From: Nonomuraea solani
GTDB taxonomy: Bacteria; Actinomycetota; Actinomycetes; Streptosporangiales; Streptosporangiaceae
Length of the DNA: 64,000 bases
Direction of reading: 5' to 3'
NCBI RefSeq assembly: GCF_900108335.1
Contig: NZ_FNVT01000003.1
Span: 124,001-188,000, forward strand
The translations under genes and the position numbers were made by a program. Numbering within the stretch: position 1 is the first letter of the stretch; every line of letters starts with the position of its first letter. The notes below the pieces were generated by a model. The model did no database searches. It worked only from the letters and a program-made list of their open reading frames with translations, and was not told the origin of the DNA. Positions 53,316-62,527 of the stretch are shown in pieces.

Positions 53316-53885
53316 ATGAACCTCAAGGCGGAGCGCGGCGCGGCCACTCGTGACAAGGTCCTGGCGATCGCCACGCGGCTGTTCGCCGAGCGCGGCTACG
53401 ACGACACCTCGATCGAGACGGTGCTCCAGGAGTCGGGGCTGAGCAGGGGCGCGCTCTACCACCATTACGCGGGCAAGGAGGCGCTGTTCGAGGCGGTGCT
53501 GGAGGCCACGGAGTCGGCCGTCGGCGTCAAGCTCGTGCAGGCGGTCAGGGGCATCAAGGACCCGGCGACGGCGCTGCGGACGGGCGTACTGACCTGGATC
53601 AGGCTCGCGGGCGATCCGGTGGTCAAGCGCATCGTGCTCATCGACGCGCCCTCGGTGCTGGGGTGGGAACGGTGGCGCGCGCTGGAGGAGCGCCACTCGT
53701 TCGGCATGCTGAAAACAGCGCTGGGGGCGACGGGCGCGGTGCCGGCCGAACACCTCGACCTGCACGCGCACATGCTGCTGGCCGCCGTCAACGAGAGCGC
53801 CCTGCTGGTGGCCAGAGGCGGCGACCACGCCGGCGCGGAGGCGGCCGTAGAGGAATTCCTCCGCCGCCTCCTACGCCAGGACTGA
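53316..53885 (+). CDS. TetR-family transcriptional regulator
   Basis: A 189-residue repressor with HTH DKVLAIATRLFAERGYDDTS then VLQESGLSRGALYHHYAGKE. ATG 53316 is the first start after the operator. It probably represses itself and the divergent hydrolase-MOSC pair. Confidence 0.92.
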   Translation: MNLKAERGAATRDKVLAIATRLFAERGYDDTSIETVLQESGLSRGALYHHYAGKEALFEAVLEATESAVGVKLVQAVRGIKDPATALRTGVLTWIRLAGDPVVKRIVLIDAPSVLGWERWRALEERHSFGMLKTALGATGAVPAEHLDLHAHMLLAAVNESALLVARGGDHAGAEAAVEEFLRRLLRQD

Positions 53886-53944
53886 CCCACCAGGCCGCGC
53901 CACGCGGCGCCCGGCCACCGCAGTGGTCAAGCGCCGGGCGCGGG

Positions 53945-54886
53945 TCAGGCGGCGGCGGTGGCCATTTTGCGGAGGCGGGCCAGGGCGTCGCGTTCGATGC
54001 GGCGGGCGCGGTCGCGGCCGATGCCGTAGCGCTCGCCGACCTCGGTCAGCGTGTGCTCGCGGCCGTCCACCAGCCCGTAGCGCCAGCGCAGCATCTCGCT
54101 GGTGTCGCCCTCAAGCCCGGTCAGCCACTGATCCAGCCGCTCGCGCTCCAGGATGTCGATGGCCTGCTGCTCGGGGTCGGCCCAGGTCTCGTCGGCGATC
54201 ATGTCGCCGAGCTCGGTCTCGTCCTCGTCGCCCACGCCGAGCTGGAGCGACACGGGGTCGGAGGCCCACCGTCGCAGCTCGCGCACCCGCTCGATCGGCA
54301 GGTCGAGGATGCCGGCGAGATCGTGGTCGGTCGGCTCGGCGTCGAACTCCGCCAGCATGTCGCGCCGGACCCGCATCAACCGGGTCATCTGCTCTCCGGC
54401 GTGCGTCGGCAGACGCACCGGCCGGGCCTGCTCGTGAATGGCCCGCCCCACCGACTGCCGGATCCACCACGTCGCGTAGGTGGAGAACTTGTATCCCCGC
54501 CGGTAGTCGAACTTCTCCACCGCTCGGACCAGGCCCAGGTTCCCCTCCTGCACCAGGTCGATCAGCGGCATCCCCCGCCCGGAGTATTTCCGGGCCACCG
54601 CCACCACCAGGCGCAGGTTGGCCTGGATGAACTCGTCTTTGGCCCGCTGACCCGAAATGGCCAGCCGCTCCAGCTCCTCGTCGGCCGCGTCCCCGATGCG
54701 CGGCTCCGAGCCCCCGCTGTCGAGCAGCTGCTCGGCGAAAAGCCCCGCCTCGATCCGCTTGGCGAGCTCCACCTCTTCCTCCGCCGTGAGCAGCGGGACC
54801 CGGCCGATTTCGGCCAGATAGGTCCCGAGCAGATCGCGCTCGGCGACCTGCTGCTCCTGCGTGCGACTCCCCGTAGGCCTTGCCAT
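53945..54886 (-). CDS. Sigma-70 family sigma factor with altered -35-recognition helix
   Basis: A 313-residue sigma factor lacking region 1.1. Region 1.2 (LLGTYLAEIGRVPLLTAEEE), region 2 (FIQANLRLVVAVARKY, DLVQEGNLGL, FSTYATWWIRQ), region 3 and a short region 4 are seen. The region 4.2 helix reads IGRDRARRIERDAL, whereas the housekeeping form is VTRERIRQIE. ATG 54886 is used; the frame is open 20 codons further. A TATAGA hexamer at 54915-54920 could be its own -10. HrdA/SigB-like role is possible, but the promoter set is unknown. Confidence 0.88.
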   Translation of the reverse strand: MARPTGSRTQEQQVAERDLLGTYLAEIGRVPLLTAEEEVELAKRIEAGLFAEQLLDSGGSEPRIGDAADEELERLAISGQRAKDEFIQANLRLVVAVARKYSGRGMPLIDLVQEGNLGLVRAVEKFDYRRGYKFSTYATWWIRQSVGRAIHEQARPVRLPTHAGEQMTRLMRVRRDMLAEFDAEPTDHDLAGILDLPIERVRELRRWASDPVSLQLGVGDEDETELGDMIADETWADPEQQAIDILERERLDQWLTGLEGDTSEMLRWRYGLVDGREHTLTEVGERYGIGRDRARRIERDALARLRKMATAAA

Positions 54887-54914
54887 CCCCAGGCACCTCG
54901 TTCCGCAGCTGCGT

Positions 54915-54920
54915 TCTATA
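54915..54920 (-). promoter_or_regulatory. Candidate -10 element of the sigma factor gene
   Basis: TATAGA on the - strand lies 29 bases before the sigma factor ATG. Upstream of it the directly repeated CCGGCCA (on the + strand at about 54922 and 54933) replaces a clear -35 hexamer, so a regulator or alternative sigma factor may act here. Confidence 0.4.
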
Positions 54921-54992
54921 CCCGGCCAACGTCCGGCCAGGAGCAAAGATTCCCTAAAGCACTACGTCCGAGGGAGGGTTCTGGATGTCCTC

Positions 54993-56138
54993 CTAAAGGA
55001 GGAGACCACCCTGAAACACCTGGTGAACAAGGGGAACGCCGGGACGGTAGGCCAGGTGAACGTATGAGGGGGCGTCGAGGACGACGAGGTCGGCGCGGGC
55101 TCCGCGCCGCAGCCAGCCTACGTCCGTACGGCGCAGCGCGCGCGCCCCTCCGTACGTCGCCGCCCTGATCGCCTCCAGCGGCGTCATCCGCATCTCGCGT
55201 ACGGCCAGCGCCACGCAGAACGCCATCGACGACGTGAACGACGAGCCCGGGTTGCAGTCGGTCGCCAGCGCCACCGTCGCGCCCGCGTCGATCAGCCGCC
55301 GCGCGTCCGGGTACGGCGACCGCGTCGAGAACTCCGCCCCCGGCAGCAGCGTCGCCACCGTCTCCGACGAGGCCAGCGCGTCCACGTCGGCCGCCGTCAG
55401 GTGCGTGCAGTGGTCGGCCGAGGCGGCGCCCAGCTCGCACGCGATCCGCACGCCGGGCCCTTCGGTGAGCTGGTTGGCGTGCACCCGCACACCGAGCCCG
55501 GCCTTCTGCCCGGCCGTCAGGATCTCCCTGGTCTGGTCTCCGTCGAACGCGCCCCGCTCGCAGAACACGTCCACCCACTTGGCGAACGGCGCGCACTCCT
55601 GGAGCATCTCGCCGGCGACCAGCCGCACGTAGGAGTCGGTGTCCACGCCGGCGGGCACGACGTGGGCGCCCAGGAACGTGGTCTCGTCGGTCAGGGCGGT
55701 GGCGATCTCCAGTGAGCGGCGCTCGTCCTCGGCGGACAGGCCGTAGCCGCTCTTGATCTCCACGGTGGTGGTGCCCTGGGCCAGCATCTCGTTCACCAGG
55801 GAGAGCGCGTGGGTGGCCAGCTCGGCGTCGCCGGCCTCGCGGGTGGCGGCGACCGTGGTCCTGATGCCGCCGCCGGTGTAGGGCTCGCCGGACATGCGGG
55901 CCTGGAACTCGGCCGTCCGGTCGCCCGCGAAGATCAGGTGGGCGTGGCTGTCCACGAAGCCGGGGATGACGGCGCGGCCTCCCGCGTCCATCCGCTCGTC
56001 GGCGTCGGGCGCCGCCCCGGCGGGACCGGCCCAGGCCACCAGCCCGTCCTCCAGGACGAGCGCCGCGTCCGCGATCTCCTCCCGCTCCGGATCACCGGTG
56101 TAGAGCAGGCCGATGTGGTCGATCAAGGTCGTGGTCAT
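54993..56138 (-). CDS. hutI: Imidazolonepropionase
   Basis: A 381-residue amidohydrolase, the third step of histidine breakdown (imidazolonepropionate to formimidoylglutamate). Metal ligands and substrate residues are visible in [29 protein letters not shown] and [12 protein letters not shown] 56138 lies 19 bases after the hutF stop. It is the last hut gene of the group SDR, M20, hutF, hutI. Confidence 0.93.
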   Translation of the reverse strand: MTTTLIDHIGLLYTGDPEREEIADAALVLEDGLVAWAGPAGAAPDADERMDAGGRAVIPGFVDSHAHLIFAGDRTAEFQARMSGEPYTGGGIRTTVAATREAGDAELATHALSLVNEMLAQGTTTVEIKSGYGLSAEDERRSLEIATALTDETTFLGAHVVPAGVDTDSYVRLVAGEMLQECAPFAKWVDVFCERGAFDGDQTREILTAGQKAGLGVRVHANQLTEGPGVRIACELGAASADHCTHLTAADVDALASSETVATLLPGAEFSTRSPYPDARRLIDAGATVALATDCNPGSSFTSSMAFCVALAVREMRMTPLEAIRAATYGGARALRRTDVGWLRRGARADLVVLDAPSYVHLAYRPGVPLVHQVFQGGLLL

Positions 56139-56157
56139 CGCAGAGGATCTCCCGTCG

Positions 56158-57480
56158 TCATCCCAGCTCCCCAATCGCCTCTGCCAGCAGGCGGCCGATG
56201 TCGCCGAGGTGGTGGTGGCCGTCGGTGACGACGCGGCGGCCGCCGGAGACGACCGAGTGGACGTCGGCGGCGGTGGCCGCGTAAACGATGGCCTCCGGCC
56301 CGTTCGTGCCCGCCGTGCGCACCGAGTCGAGCCGTACCGACACCAGGTCCGCCCAGGCGCCGGGCGCCAGCAGGCCCGCGTCGGGGAAGCCGAGCGAGGT
56401 GTGGCCCGCGCCCGTGGCGGCGGTGAGCAGGTCGGCGGCGCGCCAGTGGCCGCGCTCCTGGCTGGCCAGGCGCTCGTTCAGCTCCACCGCCCTGGCCTCC
56501 TCGAACAGGTCGATCACGGCATGGCTGTCGGAGCCGAGCGTGATCTGCGCGCCCTTGTCGGCCACCGTCCTGGCCGGGCCGATGCCGTCGGCCAGGTCGC
56601 GTTCGGTGGTGGGGCACATGCAGACGTACGTGCCGGAGTGCCCGAGCAGTTCGACGTCCACGTCGGTCAGGTGCGTGGCGTGCACCGCGGTCGAGCGCGG
56701 CCCGAGGACCCCGCGTTCGTGCAGGACCTGGACGGGCGTGGCGGCGTACATCTCCACACAGGCCGCGTTCTCCGCCCGCTGCTCGGAGACGTGCGCGTGC
56801 AGCGGCGCCGCGTGGCGGTGGGAGAACTCGGCCACGACCGGCATCTGCTCGGGCGGCACCGCGCGCACCGAGTGGATGGCGGCGCCGATCTCGACGTCGT
56901 GCCGTCCCTCGTAGGCCGCCGCCAGGTCCTCGGCGCGGACGGCCCAGCGTTCGGCGGTCCCGTCGCCGAAGCGCACCTGCGTGCCGGACAGGGGCGCGTC
57001 GACGCCGCCCGCCAGGTAGCAGGTGTCGAGCAGCGCGATGCGCAGGCCGGCGTCCCTGGCGGCCTGGATGAGGGCGTGGCCCATCGTGTTGGGGTCGGCG
57101 TAGGGCCGGCCGTCGCGGTCGTGGTGCAGGTAGTGGAACTCGCCCACGCAGGTCACCCCGGCCAGCGCCATCTCGGCGTAGACGGCCGTGGCCAGGCGCA
57201 GGTAGGTGTCGGGGTCGAGGCGGGCGGCGATCTCGTACATGCGCTCTCGCCACGTCCAGAAGTCGCCCTTGCCCTCCTGCGCGACGCCGCGCAGCGCGCG
57301 GTGGAAGGCGTGGGAGTGGGCGTTGGCCAGGCCGGGGATCGTCAGCCCCGGGAGCCGTTCGGCCGCGCCGGGCGGGCCCTGCTCGATCCGGGTGATCCGG
57401 GGGCCGTCGATCTCGACGAGCACGTCGCGGGCCACCCCGTCGGGCAGCCAGGCCTGCTCGCACCAGTAGGTCAGCGACAC
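56158..57480 (-). CDS. hutF: Formimidoylglutamate deiminase
   Basis: A 440-residue amidohydrolase that converts N-formimidoylglutamate to N-formylglutamate plus ammonia. Metal-site motifs are [25 protein letters not shown] and LGSDSHA. The presence of HutF means the pathway goes through N-formylglutamate and needs a deformylase. GTG start, overlapping the M20 gene by ten bases. Confidence 0.93.
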   Translation of the reverse strand: MSLTYWCEQAWLPDGVARDVLVEIDGPRITRIEQGPPGAAERLPGLTIPGLANAHSHAFHRALRGVAQEGKGDFWTWRERMYEIAARLDPDTYLRLATAVYAEMALAGVTCVGEFHYLHHDRDGRPYADPNTMGHALIQAARDAGLRIALLDTCYLAGGVDAPLSGTQVRFGDGTAERWAVRAEDLAAAYEGRHDVEIGAAIHSVRAVPPEQMPVVAEFSHRHAAPLHAHVSEQRAENAACVEMYAATPVQVLHERGVLGPRSTAVHATHLTDVDVELLGHSGTYVCMCPTTERDLADGIGPARTVADKGAQITLGSDSHAVIDLFEEARAVELNERLASQERGHWRAADLLTAATGAGHTSLGFPDAGLLAPGAWADLVSVRLDSVRTAGTNGPEAIVYAATAADVHSVVSGGRRVVTDGHHHLGDIGRLLAEAIGELG

Positions 57481-58640
57481 AGATCCTCCAGCACGTCCGC
57501 CAGTGCCACGACTCCCGCCTCGCAGTCTGCCCGTTCGGCGTGCTCGTCGGGGGAATGGGACACGCCGGTGGGGTTCCTGACGAACAGCATGGCGCTCGGT
57601 ATGCCCGCCGTGGCCAGGATTCCCGCGTCGTGGCCCGCTCCCGTGGGCAGGATCGGCGCGGGCGTGTCGCCGCCGGCCACCCGGGCCAGCCGGTCGCGCA
57701 GCCCGGCGTCGAAGCCGACCACCGGTGTCCAGGACTCCTCGCTCGTCTCGGTCGCCAGGCCCGCGAGCTCGGCGACCAGCTCGCGGACGGCCCGCTCCGA
57801 GGCCCCGCGCACGTCGAGCCAGGCCGACACCAGGCCCGGAATGGCGTTGGCGTTGCCCGGCGAGACGCGCGTCTTGCCCACCGTGGCGACCACGCCGAGC
57901 CGCTCGGCGGCCTGCCTGGCGGCCAGGGTCATGCGGGCGAACGGCAGCATCGGGTCGTCCCGGTCGGCCAGCCGCGTGGTGCCCGCGTGGTCGGCCCGGC
58001 CGCGGAAGTCGAGCCGCCAGCGCCCGTGCGGCCAGATCGCGCTCGCCACGCCCACCGCCCGGTCCTCGGTCACGAGGCCGCGGCCCTGTTCGACGTGGAG
58101 CTCCACGAACGTGCCGACGGCGGCCAGCGTCTCGTCGTCGCGCCCGATGGCGGCCGGGTCGCGGCCCGTCCTCTTCATGACGTCGGCCAGGGTGTCGCCG
58201 GAGTCGTCGGTCAGCCCGCGCGCCCTGTCCGGGGACAGCGCGCCGGTGAGCAGCCGCGATCCCATGCAGGGGACGCCGAACCTGGCGCCCTCCTCGTCGG
58301 TGAAGCAGGCGACACCGATCGGGACAGATGGCGATATGTCACGATCTTTGAGGAGGTCGAGGGCGGCGAAGGCCGACACCACCCCGAGCGGCCCGTCGTA
58401 CGCCCCGCCCTGCCGCACCGAGTCGAGATGGCTGCCCGTCACCACCCCGGGACGGCCCGGCGACGGGTCGCCCCACCACGCCCAGAGGTTGCCGTTGCGG
58501 TCTTCGCGCAGGCCGAGACCCCGCCGCCCGGCCTCGCCCGCGAACCACTCGCGCAGCTCCAGATCGGCGGCCGACCAGGCGTCCCGCAGATATCCACCGG
58601 TCTTCGGATCTCGGCCTATGTGCGCGAGTGGCTCAAGCAT
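57471..58640 (-). CDS. M20-family amidohydrolase (AllC/hydantoinase-like) of the hut operon
   Basis: A 389-residue zinc peptidase-fold amidohydrolase. Metal-site motifs GSHLDSVRQGGAYDG, DEEGARFGVP, VELHVEQG, DHAGTTRL and GAGHDA are those of allantoate amidohydrolases and N-carbamoyl-amino-acid hydrolases. It overlaps hutF by ten bases and sits upstream of hutF and hutI, with no HutG deformylase in the window. The simplest inference is that it removes the formyl group of N-formylglutamate. ATG 58640 gives the family-length protein. Confidence 0.85.
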   Translation of the reverse strand: MLEPLAHIGRDPKTGGYLRDAWSAADLELREWFAGEAGRRGLGLREDRNGNLWAWWGDPSPGRPGVVTGSHLDSVRQGGAYDGPLGVVSAFAALDLLKDRDISPSVPIGVACFTDEEGARFGVPCMGSRLLTGALSPDRARGLTDDSGDTLADVMKRTGRDPAAIGRDDETLAAVGTFVELHVEQGRGLVTEDRAVGVASAIWPHGRWRLDFRGRADHAGTTRLADRDDPMLPFARMTLAARQAAERLGVVATVGKTRVSPGNANAIPGLVSAWLDVRGASERAVRELVAELAGLATETSEESWTPVVGFDAGLRDRLARVAGGDTPAPILPTGAGHDAGILATAGIPSAMLFVRNPTGVSHSPDEHAERADCEAGVVALADVLEDLCR

Positions 58641-58666
58641 TCCCCCACTGTAGTGAATGGGTCCAT

Positions 58667-59353
58667 TCAGTTGACCGGGCCACCCCGGGGCCGGACGGTC
58701 AGCTCGGTCAGGTGGGCGTCGGGCCCGGCGGTGAGAGCGGCCACCAGGGCCCGCGCCACGGTCTCCGGCTTGAGGTATTTGTCGGGCTCGAACGCACCCC
58801 CCTCGTACGCGCGCACCCCCCGCTGCATGTCGGTCGCCGTCCGCCCCGGGTAGACGGTCGTGACCCGGAGCGCGGGCTCCTCCAGCCGCAGCGCGTCCGC
58901 GAACGCCTTCAGCGCGAACTTGCTGGCCGCGTACGAGCCCCAGTCGGGGTTGGCCCGCTGCCCAGAACCCGAGTTGACGCAGAAGACATGCCCACCGGCG
59001 GCCCTGAGCGCGGGCAGCAGCAGCCTGGTCAGCTCCGCGACCGCGACGACGTTGACCTCCATGGTGCGGCGCCACACCTCGGCGGGCTGGTCGGCGATCC
59101 GGCCGAGCTCGCCGATCCCGGCGCTGTGCACCAGCACGTCGAGCCGGTCGACGCCCTCGACGTCGGCCGGCGTGACCCGCGTCAGCTCCACCGGCCAGGG
59201 CCGCGCGCCGGGCAGCCGGGCGGCGAGAGCGGCCAGCGCCTCCTCGTCCCGGCCACCGAGAAGGACGTCGTGCGTCGGCGCCAGCGCCTGGGCGACGGCC
59301 GCGCCGACACCCCGGGAAGCGCCCGTGACCAGCGCCAAAGGTCGTTCACTCAT
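58667..59353 (-). CDS. Short-chain dehydrogenase/reductase
   Basis: A 228-residue NAD(P)-dependent SDR. The cofactor motif is VTGASRGVGAAV, the catalytic site is Ser in SGSGQ and YAASK. ATG 59353 is chosen over upstream codons because it is directly followed by the usual SDR strand (RPLALVTGASRG). The substrate is unknown. It lies 26 bases upstream of the M20 gene and is divergent from padR. Confidence 0.87.
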   Translation of the reverse strand: MSERPLALVTGASRGVGAAVAQALAPTHDVLLGGRDEEALAALAARLPGARPWPVELTRVTPADVEGVDRLDVLVHSAGIGELGRIADQPAEVWRRTMEVNVVAVAELTRLLLPALRAAGGHVFCVNSGSGQRANPDWGSYAASKFALKAFADALRLEEPALRVTTVYPGRTATDMQRGVRAYEGGAFEPDKYLKPETVARALVAALTAGPDAHLTELTVRPRGGPVN

Positions 59354-59372
59354 GAGGGGCAGCTTATTGAGC

Positions 59373-59404
59373 TTGACGGTTATACAAATTTGCATACAAA
59401 CTTG
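59373..59404 (+). promoter_or_regulatory. padR promoter with paired operator-like repeats
   Basis: TTGACG (59373-59378) and TACAAA (59395-59400) are spaced by 16 bases. ATACAAATTTG (59382-59392) and ATACAAACTTG (59394-59404) are near-identical repeats 12 bases apart that overlap the -10; the first contains the palindrome CAAATTTG. The predicted transcription start is only a few bases before the ATG, which would make the mRNA leaderless. Confidence 0.6.
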
Positions 59405-59409
59405 AACAC

Positions 59410-59940
59410 ATGTCTTCGACACGCATCCTGATCCTCGGCGCCCTGCTCGACGGCCCCATGAACGGCTACGGCGTCCGCCGGCGCCTGGAGGTCATGGGCA
59501 TCGAAAGCTGGACCAACGTGGCCTTCGGCTCGATCTACCACGGCCTCGGCAAGATGGCCGACGAGGGCCTGCTGGAGGTCGTCGAGGCGGGCAAGGGCGG
59601 CAAGGTCGTCTACGGGCTCACCGAGCTCGGCCGGGCCGAGTTCCACCGGCTGCTGCTGGGCGCCTGGCACGAGCTCAAGCCCATCGTGGACCCGTTCCAG
59701 GTGGCGATGACGTTCATGGACCGGCTGGAAAAGCAGGAGATATTGGACGCCCTGCGTGGCAGGATGGCCCAGCTCAGAATGTGCGTCGAGACCATGGGGC
59801 ACATCACCGGCGTCAAGCACGCCCACGGCGCCCCCCAGCACGTCAACGAGAATCTCGGCCTGCAGCGGGCCATGTTCCAGGCCCAGCTCGACTGGGTGGA
59901 GCAGGCGATACCGCGCTTCGAGGCCGACCAGTTGCCGTAA
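59410..59940 (+). CDS. PadR-family transcriptional regulator
   Basis: A 176-residue repressor. The winged-helix domain (TRILILGALLDGPMNGYGVR, then GSIYHGLGKMADEGLLEVV) is followed by the C-terminal dimerisation helices. No ribosome-binding site precedes the ATG. The ABC-2 exporter genes follow 16 bases downstream, which is a classic PadR-exporter arrangement. Confidence 0.92.
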   Translation: MSSTRILILGALLDGPMNGYGVRRRLEVMGIESWTNVAFGSIYHGLGKMADEGLLEVVEAGKGGKVVYGLTELGRAEFHRLLLGAWHELKPIVDPFQVAMTFMDRLEKQEILDALRGRMAQLRMCVETMGHITGVKHAHGAPQHVNENLGLQRAMFQAQLDWVEQAIPRFEADQLP

Positions 59941-59956
59941 GGAGCTGAACCCCCCG

Positions 59957-60910
59957 ATGATCATCCAGGCACATGGCCTGCGCAAGACGTTCACCACCAG
60001 GAGCAGGAAGGGCACCCAGACCGTCGAGGCCGTGCGCGGCGTGGATCTCGAGGTCGAGAAGGGCGAGATCTTCGGCGTCCTGGGGCCGAACGGCGCGGGC
60101 AAGACGACCACCATCAGAATGCTCGCCACGCTGATCGTCCCCGACGCGGGCACGGCCACCATCGCGGGCCACGACCTGCGCAAGGAGGCCGCCGGCGTCC
60201 GCCGCAACCTCGGCTATGTCAGCCAGGCCGGCGGGGTGGAGGACACCACGAGCGCCAGGGCCCAGATCATGATGGCCGCCAAGATCCACGCCGTCGCCGA
60301 CCCGAAGCGGGCGACCGCCGACGTGCTCGAACGGTTCGACCTCACCGAGATCGCCGACCGCCCAGGCCGTACGCTGTCGGGCGGCCAGAAGCGGCGCGTG
60401 GCCATCGCGATCGGGCTGGTGCACAACCCGCCGCTGCTCTTCCTCGACGAGCCCACCACCGGCCTCGACCCACAGAACCGGGCCAACCTGTGGGACCGCA
60501 TCAGGCAGTTACGCGAGGCGGGCACGAGCGTGCTGCTCAGCACCCACTACCTCGACGAGGCCGACGTGCTGTGCGACCGGCTGATGATCGTGGACCACGG
60601 TCTCGTCGTGGCCGAGGGCACCCCCGGCGACCTCAAGCGGGAGGTCTCCGGCGACGTGATCTCGCTGCGGGTCGACGATCCCGAGCGGGCGGCCGACACG
60701 CTCAAGCCGCTGGCCCGCGAGACCCGCGTGGACGACGACCTGCTGCGCGTCTACGCCGACGACGGCGAGCACACCCTGCCCGCCCTGCTGCGGGCGCTGG
60801 AGGAGCAGAAGCTGCACCTCAGCTCGATCGCGCTCGACCGTTCCACGCTCGACGACGTCTTCCTGGCCAAGACCGGCCGCACCCTCCGCGACGCGGGAGC
60901 CGACGCATGA
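59957..60910 (+). CDS. ABC-2 exporter ATP-binding protein (DrrA-like)
   Basis: A 317-residue ATPase with Walker A (GPNGAGKTTT), signature (LSGGQKRRVA), Walker B (LLFLDEPTTGLDP) and a DrrA-type C-terminus (ALDRSTLDDVFLAKTGR). It is preceded by AAGGAG at 59939-59944. The exported molecule is unknown. Confidence 0.92.
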   Translation: MIIQAHGLRKTFTTRSRKGTQTVEAVRGVDLEVEKGEIFGVLGPNGAGKTTTIRMLATLIVPDAGTATIAGHDLRKEAAGVRRNLGYVSQAGGVEDTTSARAQIMMAAKIHAVADPKRATADVLERFDLTEIADRPGRTLSGGQKRRVAIAIGLVHNPPLLFLDEPTTGLDPQNRANLWDRIRQLREAGTSVLLSTHYLDEADVLCDRLMIVDHGLVVAEGTPGDLKREVSGDVISLRVDDPERAADTLKPLARETRVDDDLLRVYADDGEHTLPALLRALEEQKLHLSSIALDRSTLDDVFLAKTGRTLRDAGADA

Positions 60911-61656
60911 TCCGCCACACCGCCCTGTTCACCGGCTACGAGCTGAAGAAGCAGTTCAGCAACCCGATCTGGCCGCTGTTCGGCATCCTGCAGCCGGTTC
61001 TCTACCTGGTGATGTTCGCGCCGCTGCTGAAGTCGATGACGCCGGGCGGCACCACGGTGGACGCCCTGCGCATGTTCACGCCCGCGGCGATGATGATGAT
61101 CGCGGTGTTCGGGTCGATGTTCTCGGGGTTCGGCCTGATCGCCGAGCTGCGCAACGGCTCGCTCGAACGCTACGCCGTCAGCCCCGCCTGGCGCCCCGCC
61201 ATCGTGCTCGGCCGGGTGGCCAGGGACATGGTCACGCTGGTCGTCCAGGCGGTCCTGGTGCTGGTCGTGGCCATCGCCATGGGCGTGCGGATCGGGGCGC
61301 TCGAACTGCTGCTGGTGCTGCTGCTCATGGCCGCGACCGGCCTGTTCGCCTCCGGGCTCTCCCAGGGGCTGGCGCTGACCATTCGCGACGAGAACGGCAT
61401 GTCGCAGACGCTCAACCTGTTCCTGCTGCCGATCATGTTGCTGGCCGGGCTCTTCGTGCCGATCTCGTTCGCGCCCGACTGGATGAAGCTCCTGGCGCCG
61501 TTCAACCCGCTCTACCACGCGGTCGAGGCGGGGCGGGCGTTGTTCCACGGGCAACTGACGGACTCGTCGATCCCGATCGCGTTCGCCGTGTTCGTCGTGC
61601 TGGCGCTGCTCACGACCTTCTGGTCGATGCGGTCGCTAAGGAAGATCGCCGGCTAG
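60907..61656 (+). CDS. ABC-2 type exporter permease
   Basis: A 249-residue membrane permease with six spans (for example PIWPLFGILQPVLYLVMFAP), coupled to the ATPase by an ATGA overlap. The 3' end overlaps the convergent RpiR gene by 21 bases. Confidence 0.9.
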   Translation: MIRHTALFTGYELKKQFSNPIWPLFGILQPVLYLVMFAPLLKSMTPGGTTVDALRMFTPAAMMMIAVFGSMFSGFGLIAELRNGSLERYAVSPAWRPAIVLGRVARDMVTLVVQAVLVLVVAIAMGVRIGALELLLVLLLMAATGLFASGLSQGLALTIRDENGMSQTLNLFLLPIMLLAGLFVPISFAPDWMKLLAPFNPLYHAVEAGRALFHGQLTDSSIPIAFAVFVVLALLTTFWSMRSLRKIAG

Positions 61657-62469
61657 GAACGTACCGGTCTCGTCGGTCATCCGCTCATATTCCTCCAGCC
61701 GGGCCTGAGTGCGCAGCGGCGCCGCGTCGGCCATGGCCTCCACCAGGGCCATGGCCAGCGCGAGCGGCGCCGCGTGCGAGTCGAACACCAGCCGGTCGCC
61801 CACCGGCGCGTCGAGCACCACCTCGGCGGGAAAGTCGGCCTTGTCGGTGATGGCGGCGACCCGCAGGCCGATCTTCTCCGCGTATTCGAGGGCGTGCACG
61901 ACCTCCGCGGGATAGCGGGGCAGCACCACGGCCACCACCCACTCGGCCCCGGCCCGGCGCGCCGCGTGCAGCCCGTCGGCCAGCTCGGAGCCGCCGTGCG
62001 TGAGCAGCCGCACGTCGGGATGGATGCGCCGGGCGTAGTAGGCGAAGGTGGTGGCCAGGCCGCAGGACACGCGCAGCCCGAGCACGCACAGCGGCTCGGT
62101 CGCGGCCAGTTGCTCGCCGAGCTCCTTCAGCGGGAACACCGCCAGCCGCTCCCTGACCAGGCCCAGGTTGCGGATCTCGCAGTCGATGGCCCCGCGCAGC
62201 AGGTCTTCCGCCGGCGCCTCGGCCTGACCGCCCAGCACGAGCGGCCGCAGCGCCTGCCGCAGCTCGGGATAGCCGGCGAAGCCCAGCACCATCGCGAACC
62301 TGGTCACCGACGGCTGGCTCACCCCCGCCCGCTCGGCCAGCTCCACGCTCGACAGGAAGATCGCCTCGTCCAGGTGCTCACCGAGATAGTGCGCGATCCG
62401 CCGCTGTACGGGCGACAGCCTGCGGCCGTCGAGCAGTGCGTCGAGTCCACCGTGATATCCGTCCGCCAC
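61636..62469 (-). CDS. RpiR-family (HTH-SIS) regulator, probably of hut genes
   Basis: A 277-residue regulator with an N-terminal HTH (LSPVQRRIAHYLGEHLDEAI, then ERAGVSQPSVTRFAMVLGF) and a SIS effector domain (about residues 120-260). GTG 62469 is chosen because GGAGG lies four bases before it; the frame is open to 62490. It lies 58 bases after hutU on the same strand, the usual neighbour of a hut regulator in actinobacteria. Confidence 0.88.
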   Translation of the reverse strand: MADGYHGGLDALLDGRRLSPVQRRIAHYLGEHLDEAIFLSSVELAERAGVSQPSVTRFAMVLGFAGYPELRQALRPLVLGGQAEAPAEDLLRGAIDCEIRNLGLVRERLAVFPLKELGEQLAATEPLCVLGLRVSCGLATTFAYYARRIHPDVRLLTHGGSELADGLHAARRAGAEWVVAVVLPRYPAEVVHALEYAEKIGLRVAAITDKADFPAEVVLDAPVGDRLVFDSHAAPLALAMALVEAMADAAPLRTQARLEEYERMTDETGTFLAGDLP

Positions 62470-62527
62470 GCCACCTCCAACACCGCCCACCCGGCATTCT
62501 CATCCCTCTCATACGTAACAAAGGAGG

